A DNA stretch of 64,000 bases from BACL27 sp964203235 (GCA_964203235.1 CAXNLE010000002.1:558001-622000); one strand, 5' to 3'; positions 9,160 through 17,540 are shown, counted from the stretch's first letter. Notes: generated from the letters alone by a model not told the origin. Numbers and translations are program-made.

Positions 9160-10095
9160 TTAAGCATTAGCAAGGGTCTTCACCACGGCATCACGAATCG
9201 CAATAATGAATTCAACTAAGCGTGGTCCCCAGCGTGACGGAATGTCTGCTGGAAGTAAAATTACTTGATTGCTCGTCACGGCTTTCAATTCGCCCCAACC
9301 ATCCCGCGCGGCAATTATTTCAGGTGTTTCCGTATGACTAATAAAAATGATGTCAGGATTCGCCTTAACGATCACTTCGGCAGAAAGTTGCGGATAATCG
9401 TTTCCGGCTTCAACGCCATCAGCAATATTTGTCATCCCAAACAAGCTGTAAACCTTGCCGATGAATGTATTTGAAGTCGCCGAATACAAAGTGTTATCGA
9501 GTTCGTGAAAGTATGTCAGTGGCGTCGTTGGCATTTTCACTTCGGCAACAGCAGCAGAAATGTCTGCTTGCATTTGAGTAGACAACGAAACTGCAGTTTC
9601 AAGATTTCCAGTTAGCGCGCCAAGTTGCTCAATCTGTGCGTATGCATCATCGAGTGTTACTGCGGCTGGGGCTAGGAACACTGGAATCGACAACGCGTTT
9701 AACTGCTCAATAAGTCCGCCTGGATCATTAGCAATGACTACCAAGTCGGGCGTGAAACCAGCAATTGCTTCAACATTCGGTTCGTAGCCTGACAATGCTG
9801 TATCGAGTGCGACTGCTTCTGCAGGAAAGTTTGAGTATTCATCAACAGCAACTACTTGTTTGCCTGCTCCAATTGCATAAAGCATTTCGGTTGCGGTTGG
9901 TGACAATGAAATAATTCGCATTGGCTGCGTAGCGAGTGTTAAATCACCAACAGTTACTGGGTAAGTTGAACTCGCACTCGTTGTTTCAGTTACTTCAACT
10001 ACCGAGGTTTCAGTCGATGTGTTACTTCCACTGCAAGCAGTTAACGCTGTCAATAAAAAAAGGCCGGCAATGCCGACCAGAGATTTCTTTCGCAT
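9160..10095 (-). CDS. btuF: Cobalamin-binding lipoprotein of ABC importer
   Basis: A 311-residue class III solute-binding protein. The start has a basic tail, a hydrophobic core and lipobox LTAC with Cys21, so it should be lipid-anchored on the outer face. Inside are LSPTATEMLYAIGAG and NVEAIAGFTPDLVV, which are typical of the BtuF/FepB fold. It is the first gene of btuFCD and lies directly downstream of a cobalamin riboswitch, the best evidence that the ligand is B12 or another corrinoid. A weak AAAGGA ribosome binding site precedes ATG 10095. Confidence 0.88.
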   Translation of the reverse strand: MRKKSLVGIAGLFLLTALTACSGSNTSTETSVVEVTETTSASSTYPVTVGDLTLATQPMRIISLSPTATEMLYAIGAGKQVVAVDEYSNFPAEAVALDTALSGYEPNVEAIAGFTPDLVVIANDPGGLIEQLNALSIPVFLAPAAVTLDDAYAQIEQLGALTGNLETAVSLSTQMQADISAAVAEVKMPTTPLTYFHELDNTLYSATSNTFIGKVYSLFGMTNIADGVEAGNDYPQLSAEVIVKANPDIIFISHTETPEIIAARDGWGELKAVTSNQVILLPADIPSRWGPRLVEFIIAIRDAVVKTLANA

Positions 10096-10104
10096 ATAAT
10101 TTCC

Positions 10105-10262
10105 TTTGTCCCTCTGGCGAGGACTACAAGTTGAATGCAGTACTAGGCGACCGGACTTTGTCCTAACTTCTCAATTTCTTGAGATGTTTTAACAATTACC
10201 GTTGCGGGACAGTGCTGGGATCTCACCAGACTTCGCTGAGCATTACATTGCTACGACTATTG
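10105..10262 (-). promoter_or_regulatory. Cobalamin riboswitch
   Basis: Read on the minus strand, the stretch 10228-10204 contains GGTGAGATCC, CACTG and CCCGCAACGGTAA, the conserved core of the cobalamin (B12-box) riboswitch, followed by TTAGGACAAAGTCCGG and CGCCTAGTAC further down. An imperfect hairpin, GTCCTC with GAGGGAC (10107-10123), sits just before the AAAGGA ribosome binding site of btuF, so translation control is likely. No U-tract terminator is seen. The element serves btuFCD; no second copy is present for the divergent cob genes. The outer limits are approximate. Confidence 0.88.
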
Positions 10263-10332
10263 CCGAAGCAATACGAGACTATCACTCGTTGTAATCAGAG
10301 CAACTATCAACCACAAAAAGTTTGGAAAATTA

Positions 10333-10923
10333 ATGAGCGATAATGACAACACAAATTCAAACGAGAACCCGCCAGAAAACGACCCGCGCTCAAAAGAGCT
10401 TCGCACACCAAAATCTTTGCTTTTAGTTCACACAGGTCACGGCAAAGGTAAAAGTACTTCGGCATTCGGGGTAATGATTCGAGGCGTTGCACGCGATTGG
10501 AAAGTGGGTGTTGTCCAGTTTGTCAAGTCTGGAAACTGGAATGTCGGCGAAGAAAAGATTGGTCGTCAACTTGGGGTCGACTGGTTTGCTCTTGGAGAAG
10601 GCTTCACCTGGGATTCACAAAATCTTGAACAGGACAAGAAAACTGGTGCTGCTGCTTGGAATAAGGCAGACGAACTATTAAAAAGTGGCGTGTACGACTT
10701 ACTAATTTTTGATGAACTCACATATCTACTTAATTGGAACTGGATTGAAACTCAGCCGGTTATTGATGCTCTGGTGACCCGTCCAGAACACCTGAATATA
10801 GTCGTCACCGGACGCGACGCACCCCAACCGCTAATCGACATTGCCGACACAGTTACTGAAATGCGAAATGTCAAACATGCGTACGAAAGTGGCTTCAAAG
10901 CAAAGCGCGGAATTGATTACTGA
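10333..10923 (+). CDS. cobO: Corrinoid adenosyltransferase (CobO/BtuR family)
   Basis: Attaches the 5'-deoxyadenosyl group of ATP to cob(I)alamin-type corrinoids. The 196-residue protein has the unusual P-loop GHGKGKSTSAFG near residues 38-49, then VGVVQFVKSGNW, DLLIFDELTYLLNW and VVTGRDAP, all typical of BtuR/CobO/CobP. A 30-residue Asn/Glu-rich N-terminal extension precedes the core. It opens a four-gene overlapping cluster (cobO, cobU, cobT, cobS) divergent from the riboswitch-controlled B12 importer. The stop TGA shares one base with the next ATG (10923). Confidence 0.93.
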   Translation: MSDNDNTNSNENPPENDPRSKELRTPKSLLLVHTGHGKGKSTSAFGVMIRGVARDWKVGVVQFVKSGNWNVGEEKIGRQLGVDWFALGEGFTWDSQNLEQDKKTGAAAWNKADELLKSGVYDLLIFDELTYLLNWNWIETQPVIDALVTRPEHLNIVVTGRDAPQPLIDIADTVTEMRNVKHAYESGFKAKRGIDY

Positions 10924-11489
10924 TGCAACCTGAAACCAATTTTGACATTTCTTTGCCACTCGGTTTGATTGTTCTACTCGGTGGTGCTCGAAGCGGAAAG
11001 AGTTCTCTGGCAGTCGAACTTGCAACACAATCAAATAAACCAGTGATTTTTGTTGCGACTGCTGAAGCTCACGATGAAGATATGAAAAATCGAATCGCAA
11101 GACACCGGGCTGAAAGACCGCACTGGCAAACTATTGAGGAGCCGATTGATTTAAATGCGGCCTTGAACAATTGTGCACCGAATGCGCTCGTGATTATCGA
11201 CTGTTTGACACTTTGGATTTCTAATCTGATGCTTGCTGGCTATAGCGAGACCGAAATACGCACAGCCAACACGCTGGTGTTGTCAGCAATTGATCGACGA
11301 GTCGGAACAACTATTGCGATCAGCAATGAAGTCGGACTCGGCATCGTTCCTGAAACACCACTTGGGCGCGATTACCGAGATGGCCTTGGACGGATCAATC
11401 AGCAGTGGGTGCGAGCATCGAGCAAATCGCTATTTCTAGTTGCTGGAAGAGCAATCGAACTTCAAAAACCAGAAAGGCTTTTACGATGA
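10923..11489 (+). CDS. cobU: Adenosylcobinamide kinase / adenosylcobinamide-phosphate guanylyltransferase
   Basis: Phosphorylates adenosylcobinamide and then adds GMP, giving adenosylcobinamide-GDP for nucleotide-loop assembly. The 188-residue product shows P-loop GGARSGKSS near residues 20-28, FVATAEAHDEDM, RIARHRAERPHWQTIEEP and VIIDCLTLWISNL, then ISNEVGLGIVPETPLGR and RDGLGRINQ, all hallmarks of CobU/CobP. The gene starts on the last base of cobO's stop codon and ends overlapping cobT, so translation is probably coupled. Confidence 0.94.
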   Translation: MQPETNFDISLPLGLIVLLGGARSGKSSLAVELATQSNKPVIFVATAEAHDEDMKNRIARHRAERPHWQTIEEPIDLNAALNNCAPNALVIIDCLTLWISNLMLAGYSETEIRTANTLVLSAIDRRVGTTIAISNEVGLGIVPETPLGRDYRDGLGRINQQWVRASSKSLFLVAGRAIELQKPERLLR

Positions 11490-12481
11490 CACGTAAGTGG
11501 ATTAAACAGTGCATCAACGCAATGCCTCTGGCCGATGAACCATCGCGGATTGCTGTGCAACAACGCGCCGAAAATATCCTCAGACCAAAAGGTGCATTAA
11601 AGGCGCTTGACGATGTCGCAATCTGGGTTGCGCAATGGCAAGCCTCGTCACAACCTGCGATTCATCGGCCATCAGCCTTAGTGTTTGCTGCAGATCACGG
11701 TGTCGCACAAAGTGGCGTCAGCGCCTACCCAACAGAAGTTACGGCCGCAATGCTTAAGGCATACCAAGAGGGTAAGTCAACTCTTTCAGCGTTTGCAAAA
11801 ATTGCTGGTGCAACTGTTAGCGCGATTGATGTCGGAGTCGGTGTACCGACAAACGATATTCAAATTGAGTCTGCAATGTCAAAGATGCGGCTCGATGATG
11901 CCATCAATTCTGGGCGAAGCGCAGTTGAGAGCATTGATGCGGATTTGTTGATTCTTGGAGAGATGGGCATCGGCAACACGACGGTTGCTGCTGCGTTGAC
12001 AGCGGCTTTACTTGGCGGTGAACCTAACCAATGGGTTGGTCGTGGGACAGGTGTTGATGACGAAAAATTTGGCCGAAAAGTTTTGGCGGTTGAGCGCGCC
12101 ACATCGCGTGTGGCAGATATTAGTGACCCACTCGAGCTATTGCGTGAAGTTGGTGGCACAGAACTCGCTGCAATGGCTGGCGCAATTATTGCTGCACGAA
12201 TGCGCCGCTTGCCAGTGATCCTTGACGGCTATGTAGTCACGGCAGCTGCACTTGTTTTATTTCAGATCGATCGAAAGTCTCTTGATCATTGTTGGATTGG
12301 TCACTGCTCTGGCGAACCCGGTCATCGTAAAGTTCTTGAATATTTAAAGAAGCCACATTTGCTAGACCTAAATATGCGACTAGGTGAGGGCAGTGGAGCA
12401 ATGGCTGCTGTGCCACTTGTCAAAATGGCATGCGCTGGTATTACGGATGTGCCAACATTCGCCGAATGGTTTGGGTCATGA
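11486..12481 (+). CDS. cobT: Nicotinate-nucleotide-dimethylbenzimidazole phosphoribosyltransferase
   Basis: Makes alpha-ribazole phosphate from a lower-ligand base and nicotinate mononucleotide. The 331-residue protein has FAADHGVAQSGVSAYP, LGEMGIGNTTVAAAL and the catalytic-Glu segment LGEGSGAMAAVPL near the C-terminus. The frame is open 81 bases further upstream (11405), but ATG 11486, which overlaps the cobU stop as ATGA, matches the normal start of the family and the coupling pattern of this cluster. No bluB or other lower-ligand synthesis gene is visible here, so the base may come from elsewhere. Confidence 0.93.
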   Translation: MTRKWIKQCINAMPLADEPSRIAVQQRAENILRPKGALKALDDVAIWVAQWQASSQPAIHRPSALVFAADHGVAQSGVSAYPTEVTAAMLKAYQEGKSTLSAFAKIAGATVSAIDVGVGVPTNDIQIESAMSKMRLDDAINSGRSAVESIDADLLILGEMGIGNTTVAAALTAALLGGEPNQWVGRGTGVDDEKFGRKVLAVERATSRVADISDPLELLREVGGTELAAMAGAIIAARMRRLPVILDGYVVTAAALVLFQIDRKSLDHCWIGHCSGEPGHRKVLEYLKKPHLLDLNMRLGEGSGAMAAVPLVKMACAGITDVPTFAEWFGS

Positions 12482-13209
12482 AATTATTTCGCGGATTTTT
12501 TGTCGCATTAAGTTTTCTAACTCGAATACCAGTGCGACATAAACATGAACCATCGATCGGTCTCGCCGCACCGTGGTTTCCAATCGTCGGCGTTGTTGTA
12601 GGTGCAATCGTCGGCGCGGTTGCATGGGGTGTAAGCAATCTCACGACACCACTAGTCGGTGCTGCAGTTGCGGTGTTGGTTGGTGTTTTGATTACCGGTG
12701 CATTCCATGAAGATGGACTAGCCGATATAGCCGACGCTTTTGTGGGCGGATGGTCTACCGAAGATCGGCTCCGTATTCTTAAAGATCCACTACACGGTTC
12801 GTACGGAGTCGCTGCCATGTGCGGGTCAATCGTGCTTCGAGTTTGTGCCTTAAGCGCGATTGCTCCAAACCAAATGTTTACTGCGGCTATCGCTGCGCAC
12901 TGTTTGGCGCGCGCAGGTGCGCTTGCACTGATGCTCACCACTTCGCTTGCTCGACACGAAGGACTCGGCTCTGATTATGTTAAAAGTCTTCGTGCGTCAA
13001 AAGCAATTGTTTCACTTTGTTTGTCAGTGCTAGTTGTGATCGCAATCACTGGCGTCTGGTCAGTCGGTGTCATCGCTGCGACAATCATCGGTGCATCGAT
13101 AATTCGCTGGTGGTCAATTAAAAAAATCGGCGGAATCACTGGCGATGTCCTTGGTGCCGCTGAACAAGTCAGCGAAGCGTTAATTTACATCGCGCTAAGC
13201 GCCCGCTAA
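12478..13209 (+). CDS. cobS: Adenosylcobinamide-GDP ribazoletransferase (cobalamin synthase)
   Basis: Last step of cobalamin assembly: joins adenosylcobinamide-GDP and alpha-ribazole (phosphate) at the membrane. The 243-residue protein begins with FVALSFLTRIPV, has FHEDGLADIADAFVGG near residues 76-91 (the metal-binding Asp-rich motif), and several hydrophobic helices. ATG 12478 overlaps the cobT stop (ATGA); an upstream in-frame start at 12430 lies inside cobT and is unlikely. It is the last of the four cob genes and its 3' end faces the aspC-tail repeat region. Confidence 0.93.
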   Translation: MKLFRGFFVALSFLTRIPVRHKHEPSIGLAAPWFPIVGVVVGAIVGAVAWGVSNLTTPLVGAAVAVLVGVLITGAFHEDGLADIADAFVGGWSTEDRLRILKDPLHGSYGVAAMCGSIVLRVCALSAIAPNQMFTAAIAAHCLARAGALALMLTTSLARHEGLGSDYVKSLRASKAIVSLCLSVLVVIAITGVWSVGVIAATIIGASIIRWWSIKKIGGITGDVLGAAEQVSEALIYIALSAR

Positions 13210-13226
13210 CCCAGACCTCTTAGCCT

Positions 13227-13292
13227 TTAGCCGCTGACGAAAGCGGCGAGGCGGTTGATGCCTTCGCGTAGGTCATCGTCACCGAGAGCAAA
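13227..13292 (-). pseudogene. aspC 3'-end remnant, copy C (66 nt)
   Basis: These 66 bases match the last 66 bases of aspC (16317-16382) with three substitutions seen by eye. Read on the minus strand they encode FALGDDDLREGINRLAAFVSG and stop, against ...AAFVNG in the intact gene. Similarity ends abruptly at 13292/13293 and no other part of an aminotransferase is nearby. It lies between the cobS stop and the second SGNH-like gene. It is either a duplication scar or a recombination relic. Confidence 0.85.
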
Positions 13293-13420
13293 TCCGGTCA
13301 CGGGCCTACAAATACTGCATTCGAAATGTCTACGCTACAAATCACCTAATTGAAGTATTTTCCTATTTCAATTTTGGCAAAGATTTAAGCTAATACGTCT
13401 CATAAAAAATAATCAAATCA

Positions 13421-14722
13421 TTAATCAGTAAAAGAAGTGCTGATGATTGAACGGCGTTGAAGTTCGTCAAAGATAAATTCGGCAATCAACTTATTACCCC
13501 GAGCATTCAAATGACACCAATCTAGAAAAACTGACGAGTTTGACATATCAAAAATGTGTGTCGCTGAGACCCCATACGGAACAGTCTTGATCCAAGCTTC
13601 ATAGTACTTGTAGCTCTCAAGAATAAGTGTTCGCAGGTCTCTATTAAACCGATTAATCAACTGATTTTCGTATCCATGGAGAGTTTGACGTGTGTAGAGG
13701 TTAGGTTCCAATATTGCGATCATGTGAACTGAATTAAGATTGCAGAACTCATAGGCATCATTCAAAGTTTCGGTTGCGACATTTACGGCATTGCGCGTCG
13801 CTTTGCGATAGTACCACGGTGATATTTTTTCATAGGTAAAATTCGCGACTTCTGAACCGAGATCAACTATCGCTCTTAAAATTCTTAACGGTAACGACAC
13901 GCAATCAATCACCAATTTTTTCAATTTTCGGTCATACCATCCAAAATCGTTTACCCCAAATACAAAAACAGCGATCGAGGTCGCATCGATCAAATCTTTT
14001 AAAAGTTTTGTGCGTCCAAGAACACTCGACCCACTAGCTCCGCCATTCACGACATTAATATTAATTTTATGGTCGTTTGCCATTCTTTGTAGAAACGAAG
14101 AACTTGTCAGCCTGTCAGGAACTTCATTACCAACTAGAGGCGAACCTCCTAACAAAAGCACAGTTAGCGAATCTTGAACATCACCCTTGTGTCCATCAGT
14201 CGTATTTCGAATACCATTTGAAACAGAATATTCACCACACATGACATTGGTAACTGAATCAATCTTGTGGGTAGCCGTCTCAGTTTGATTTACAATTTTA
14301 TATTCTAATTTTTGCGCGGCAAGATTACGTCTAGCTTGCCTTTGTTCCAACCAAAATTTCTCAGTTAGATAATCGTCAGGATAACTTCCGGCAGCCTCTT
14401 TGGCTTCAGCATGACTAAGTCCGCCACCGCTCCTTCCGTGTCTAAAAGACCCAAGGTTTTTCGAAGTTTTTAAGGCTACGCGGCGGAGGGTTAGTTCAAG
14501 AGCAACTACGAGGAGAGATAATACGACTGTGATGATGACAATAGGCACCGCGAACCTGGTTTGCAAAAGATAAATGAATAAAGCGGTCGGCAAACCAAAA
14601 GCAAGAGAAACTTGAAAATGGCGAATTTTAGATTTGATTCGTACCTTTTTTAAAAGGCAAAACGTTGACGGTATCGCAACAATAAATCCAGCCGAAATTG
14701 CGGCTAGTGACTTCGTCATCAT
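13421..14722 (-). CDS. Membrane-anchored SGNH-hydrolase-like protein, paralogue B
   Basis: A 433-residue protein. Residues 1-80 contain a hydrophobic N-terminus, a basic segment KKVRIKSK and two further hydrophobic stretches (about 38-55 and 58-76), so the C-terminal domain probably lies outside the cytoplasm or on the membrane. SGNH/GDSL-type blocks follow: GGSP (192-195, nucleophile Ser), GGASGSS (227-233), FGVNDFG (255-261) and DWCHLNARGN (401-410, catalytic Asp and His). Such enzymes often add or remove O-acyl groups on surface glycans; that role is inference. The first 80 codons are almost identical in DNA to paralogue A (14968-16272), while the catalytic part is strongly diverged. It lies between two aspC-tail copies. 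Confidence 0.72.
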   Translation of the reverse strand: MMTKSLAAISAGFIVAIPSTFCLLKKVRIKSKIRHFQVSLAFGLPTALFIYLLQTRFAVPIVIITVVLSLLVVALELTLRRVALKTSKNLGSFRHGRSGGGLSHAEAKEAAGSYPDDYLTEKFWLEQRQARRNLAAQKLEYKIVNQTETATHKIDSVTNVMCGEYSVSNGIRNTTDGHKGDVQDSLTVLLLGGSPLVGNEVPDRLTSSSFLQRMANDHKININVVNGGASGSSVLGRTKLLKDLIDATSIAVFVFGVNDFGWYDRKLKKLVIDCVSLPLRILRAIVDLGSEVANFTYEKISPWYYRKATRNAVNVATETLNDAYEFCNLNSVHMIAILEPNLYTRQTLHGYENQLINRFNRDLRTLILESYKYYEAWIKTVPYGVSATHIFDMSNSSVFLDWCHLNARGNKLIAEFIFDELQRRSIISTSFTD

Positions 14723-14759
14723 TCACTAAAGTCTAAACGATGTTCGTAATTCTTAGCAT

Positions 14760-14858
14760 TTAGCCGTTGACGAAACTGGCGAGGCGGTTGATGCCTTCAC
14801 GCAATTCATCATCGCCAAGCGTAAACGAAAACCGCGCATAGCGCGCCAACCCAAACGC
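14760..14858 (-). pseudogene. aspC 3'-end remnant, copy B (99 nt)
   Basis: On the minus strand this encodes AFGLARYARFSFTLGDDE then LREGINRLASFVNG and a stop, the last 32 residues of an AspC-like aminotransferase. Compared with the intact gene (16317-16415), the protein differs at about four residues (P/A, A/T, D/E, A/S) but the DNA differs at many third positions. That pattern suggests this tail evolved as part of a working gene in another genome and was then brought in. Homology begins sharply at 14858, directly after an in-frame TAG (14861-14859). Confidence 0.87.
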
Positions 14859-14967
14859 CTAAAAAAGTGGATAGTTGAAAGGCGGTTGCTCATCATCACC
14901 GCCGCGCTTGGCTAAAAAGCGATTATGCAAACGATCAAATAACTTTTTTAACAACTTCACATTCTGA

Positions 14968-16272
14968 TCATAACTTCGAGTCGCTACTGAGCATCCCTCG
15001 ACGCTGTAATTCCTCAAAAATAAACTTGGCGACAATCTCATTACCCCGTGCGTTCACATGACACCAATCCAAAAAAACTGGCGCTGTCGCATTATTAAAA
15101 ATATGCGTTGCCGATACTGCATACGGCGTCTCCTTCACCCACTCCTCATAACGCCTATATGCGTCCAAGACGAGGGTGCGCATATCTATAGAATATCGTT
15201 TCTCCAGTTGCCTCTCGTATTGCGACTTGGTTCGCAGTGTGTATAAATTTGGTTGCAATATCGCAACCATTTGAGCACCCCTGCTGACGCAATACTCGTG
15301 AGCCTCGTTCAACGCTCCGATTGTGTCAGTGACTGCCGCACGAGAAAACTTCCTGAAACTGTGTGGAGACAACTCCCCATATAACCACCTTGCTGTTTCT
15401 AAACCGAGTTCTGACAATGCCTTAAGTGCTCGCACTGCAATCCAAGTTAATTGTTGAATGGTTACTAAAGTGTTGATATGTAGTCCAGAGTCGTTAACGC
15501 CAAAATAAAAAACAACATAGTCGCCCTCAATGGCGTCGCTGAGTTCCAGCAACATTCGGACTCGGTCAATTGAAGTCGCGCCTGAAGCACCATAGTTAAT
15601 CACTTGAATATTTTGTTTTGCTTCATTAAGAAACCTTTGCAAGATAGAAGCATTCGTCAATCGATCAGGAACTTCCTCGCATAAAACAGTTGAACCGCCA
15701 AGAAGTGTTAAGCGCTTAATGTCAGTTACACCCGGTACGTCCGTGGTATTTCTAACCCCTTGGCACATACCATAATTCGGACTCTGAAAATCAATACCGG
15801 CATGCATTTTGAATGAATTCACCGGAAGACCTGATACATTTTTTGCGATAAAGTCTGCCTTGTGCAAACTACAACTTTTCATAAACTCCTGCTTCTCGAG
15901 CCAAAAATCCTTGGTCATATAATCATCTGGATAAGCACCAGCCGCGGCTCTTGCTTCCTCAAATGCAACTCCAAAACCAAATTTGCCATTGCCCAATCCA
16001 ACTCTATATGCGGTCAATTTTGCGACGAGGCGGCGGAGGGATAGTTCAAGAGCAACAACGAGGAGAGATAATACGACTGTGATGATGACAATGGGCAGAG
16101 CGAATCTGGTTTGCAAAAGATAGATGAATAAGGCGGTCGGTAAACCGAGAGCCAATGAAACTTGAAAATGGCGAACTTTAGATTTGATTCGTACCTTTTT
16201 TAAAAGCCAAAACGTTGAAGGTATCGCAACAACAAATCCAGCCAAAATTGCAACTAACACTTGCGCCATCAT
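14968..16272 (-). CDS. Membrane-anchored SGNH-hydrolase-like protein, paralogue A
   Basis: A 434-residue protein of the same design as paralogue B: membrane segments and a basic KKVRIKSK patch within the first 80 residues, then SGNH-type blocks LLGGST (nucleophile Ser), YGASGATS, YFGVNDSG and DWCHVNARGN near the C-terminus. Start ATG 16272 is preferred over an upstream TTG at 16278 because it gives the same MM start as paralogue B. The gene directly follows aspC (44 bases). An esterase or acyltransferase acting on surface polysaccharide is likely but unproven. Downstream is a 109-base stretch and then aspC-tail copy B. Confidence 0.72.
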   Translation of the reverse strand: MMAQVLVAILAGFVVAIPSTFWLLKKVRIKSKVRHFQVSLALGLPTALFIYLLQTRFALPIVIITVVLSLLVVALELSLRRLVAKLTAYRVGLGNGKFGFGVAFEEARAAAGAYPDDYMTKDFWLEKQEFMKSCSLHKADFIAKNVSGLPVNSFKMHAGIDFQSPNYGMCQGVRNTTDVPGVTDIKRLTLLGGSTVLCEEVPDRLTNASILQRFLNEAKQNIQVINYGASGATSIDRVRMLLELSDAIEGDYVVFYFGVNDSGLHINTLVTIQQLTWIAVRALKALSELGLETARWLYGELSPHSFRKFSRAAVTDTIGALNEAHEYCVSRGAQMVAILQPNLYTLRTKSQYERQLEKRYSIDMRTLVLDAYRRYEEWVKETPYAVSATHIFNNATAPVFLDWCHVNARGNEIVAKFIFEELQRRGMLSSDSKL

Positions 16273-16316
16273 GCACAAGAGTCTAAACGATTTTTGTAAA
16301 CCTAAGCCCCTAGCCC

Positions 16317-17540
16317 TTAGCCGTTGACGAAAGCGGCGAGGCGGTTGATGCCTTCGCGCAGGTCATCGTCGCCGAGAGCAAACGAGAACCGCGCATATCT
16401 CGGCAGACCAAATGCCTCGCCGGGCACAAACGCAACTTTGGCGCGGTCAAGCACGATGTCAGCTAATGCGAGTGTTGTCGCAGCAGTCTCTCCACTTAGA
16501 TTGCGATTTAGCAGCCCCGAAAAATCTGGGAAACAATAGAACGCGCCTTGGGGTTGCATGCAACTGACGCCAGGTATTTTATTCAACATCTCATGCATCA
16601 ACGCCCCGCGACGGGCAAATGCTTCGCGCATCATCGCAACTGCCGATAAGTCGCCAGAAACGGCTGCCAACGCTGCGTATTGCGCAACATTAGAAACATT
16701 CGATGTTGTATGACTTTGAAAGTTGATTGCCGCTTTCATCACATCTGGTGGACCGATCATCCAACCCACACGCCACCCAGTCATTGCATAGGTTTTAGCA
16801 ACACCGTTAACTATCACGCAGCGATCAGCAATCTCAGGCACGACCGTAGGCATCGAAGTGAAAACATGTTTGCCGTAAGTTAAGTGCTCGTAGATTTCAT
16901 CAGTCACAACCCAAACGTCATTCGCAACAGCCCACTTGCCGATCGCAATAGTTTCCTCACGCGAATACACAGCGCCGCTCGGATTGTCTGGTGAAACAAA
17001 AAGTAAAACTTTCGTCTTTGCGGTTTTGGCACGCTCAAGTTGTTCAACCGTGACCTTGAATTCGGTTTCTTGAGTTGTGTCAATGATTACCGGCACGCCA
17101 CCTGCAAGCGTGATTGCCTCTGGGTAAGTTGTCCAATATGGTGCAGGGCAAATCACTTCATCACCTGGGTCACACAACGCGGCGAATGCAACAAACACCG
17201 CATACTTTCCGCCAACTGTTACTAATACTTGCGACGCATTGCAATCAAACTGTGAATCACGTTTCGTTTTAACTGCAATTGCCTCGCGCAATTGTGGCAA
17301 ACCAGCAGCCGGGGTATAACGGTGTGCCTTCGGGTCGTGTGCCGCACGAACTGCAGCCTCGACAATATATTCAGGTGTTGGAAAATCTGGCTCACCGGCA
17401 CCAAAGCCGATTACATGTTCGCCTTTTGCTTGCAACGCTTTAGCCTTTGCGTCAACTGCCAAGGTTGCCGACTCATTAATCGTGGCCAAGCGCTTTGAAA
17501 CTCGAGATTTGGGGTGTGAAGATGCATCCATGGCTGCCAT
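16317..17540 (-). CDS. aspC: Class I PLP-dependent aspartate aminotransferase
   Basis: Transfers the amino group between aspartate and 2-oxoglutarate (or related pairs) in the cytoplasm. The 407-residue protein shows GFGAGEPDFPTPEYI, RYTPAAGLPQLREAIA, SPDNPSGAVYS, VTDEIYEHLTYG, the PLP Lys in NGVAKTYAMTGWRVGW, and the C-terminal Arg motif RYARFSFALG. ATG 17540 is chosen; ATG 17531 nine bases downstream and an upstream GTG at 17567 are alternatives. It is divergent from the PAC2 gene. Its last 66-99 bases recur twice downstream, at 13227-13292 and 14760-14858. Confidence 0.93.
   Translation of the reverse strand: MAAMDASSHPKSRVSKRLATINESATLAVDAKAKALQAKGEHVIGFGAGEPDFPTPEYIVEAAVRAAHDPKAHRYTPAAGLPQLREAIAVKTKRDSQFDCNASQVLVTVGGKYAVFVAFAALCDPGDEVICPAPYWTTYPEAITLAGGVPVIIDTTQETEFKVTVEQLERAKTAKTKVLLFVSPDNPSGAVYSREETIAIGKWAVANDVWVVTDEIYEHLTYGKHVFTSMPTVVPEIADRCVIVNGVAKTYAMTGWRVGWMIGPPDVMKAAINFQSHTTSNVSNVAQYAALAAVSGDLSAVAMMREAFARRGALMHEMLNKIPGVSCMQPQGAFYCFPDFSGLLNRNLSGETAATTLALADIVLDRAKVAFVPGEAFGLPRYARFSFALGDDDLREGINRLAAFVNG

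Noticed and set aside
14859..15041. 60-codon minus-strand frame overlapping the end of SGNH gene A
   Set aside because: Its first part is an out-of-frame reading of gene A; only the last part, outside gene A, is of interest and is reported as a finding.
13210..16316. Genomic island with its own integrase
   Set aside because: No integrase, transposase or tRNA was found here or elsewhere in the window, so a self-mobile element is not supported.
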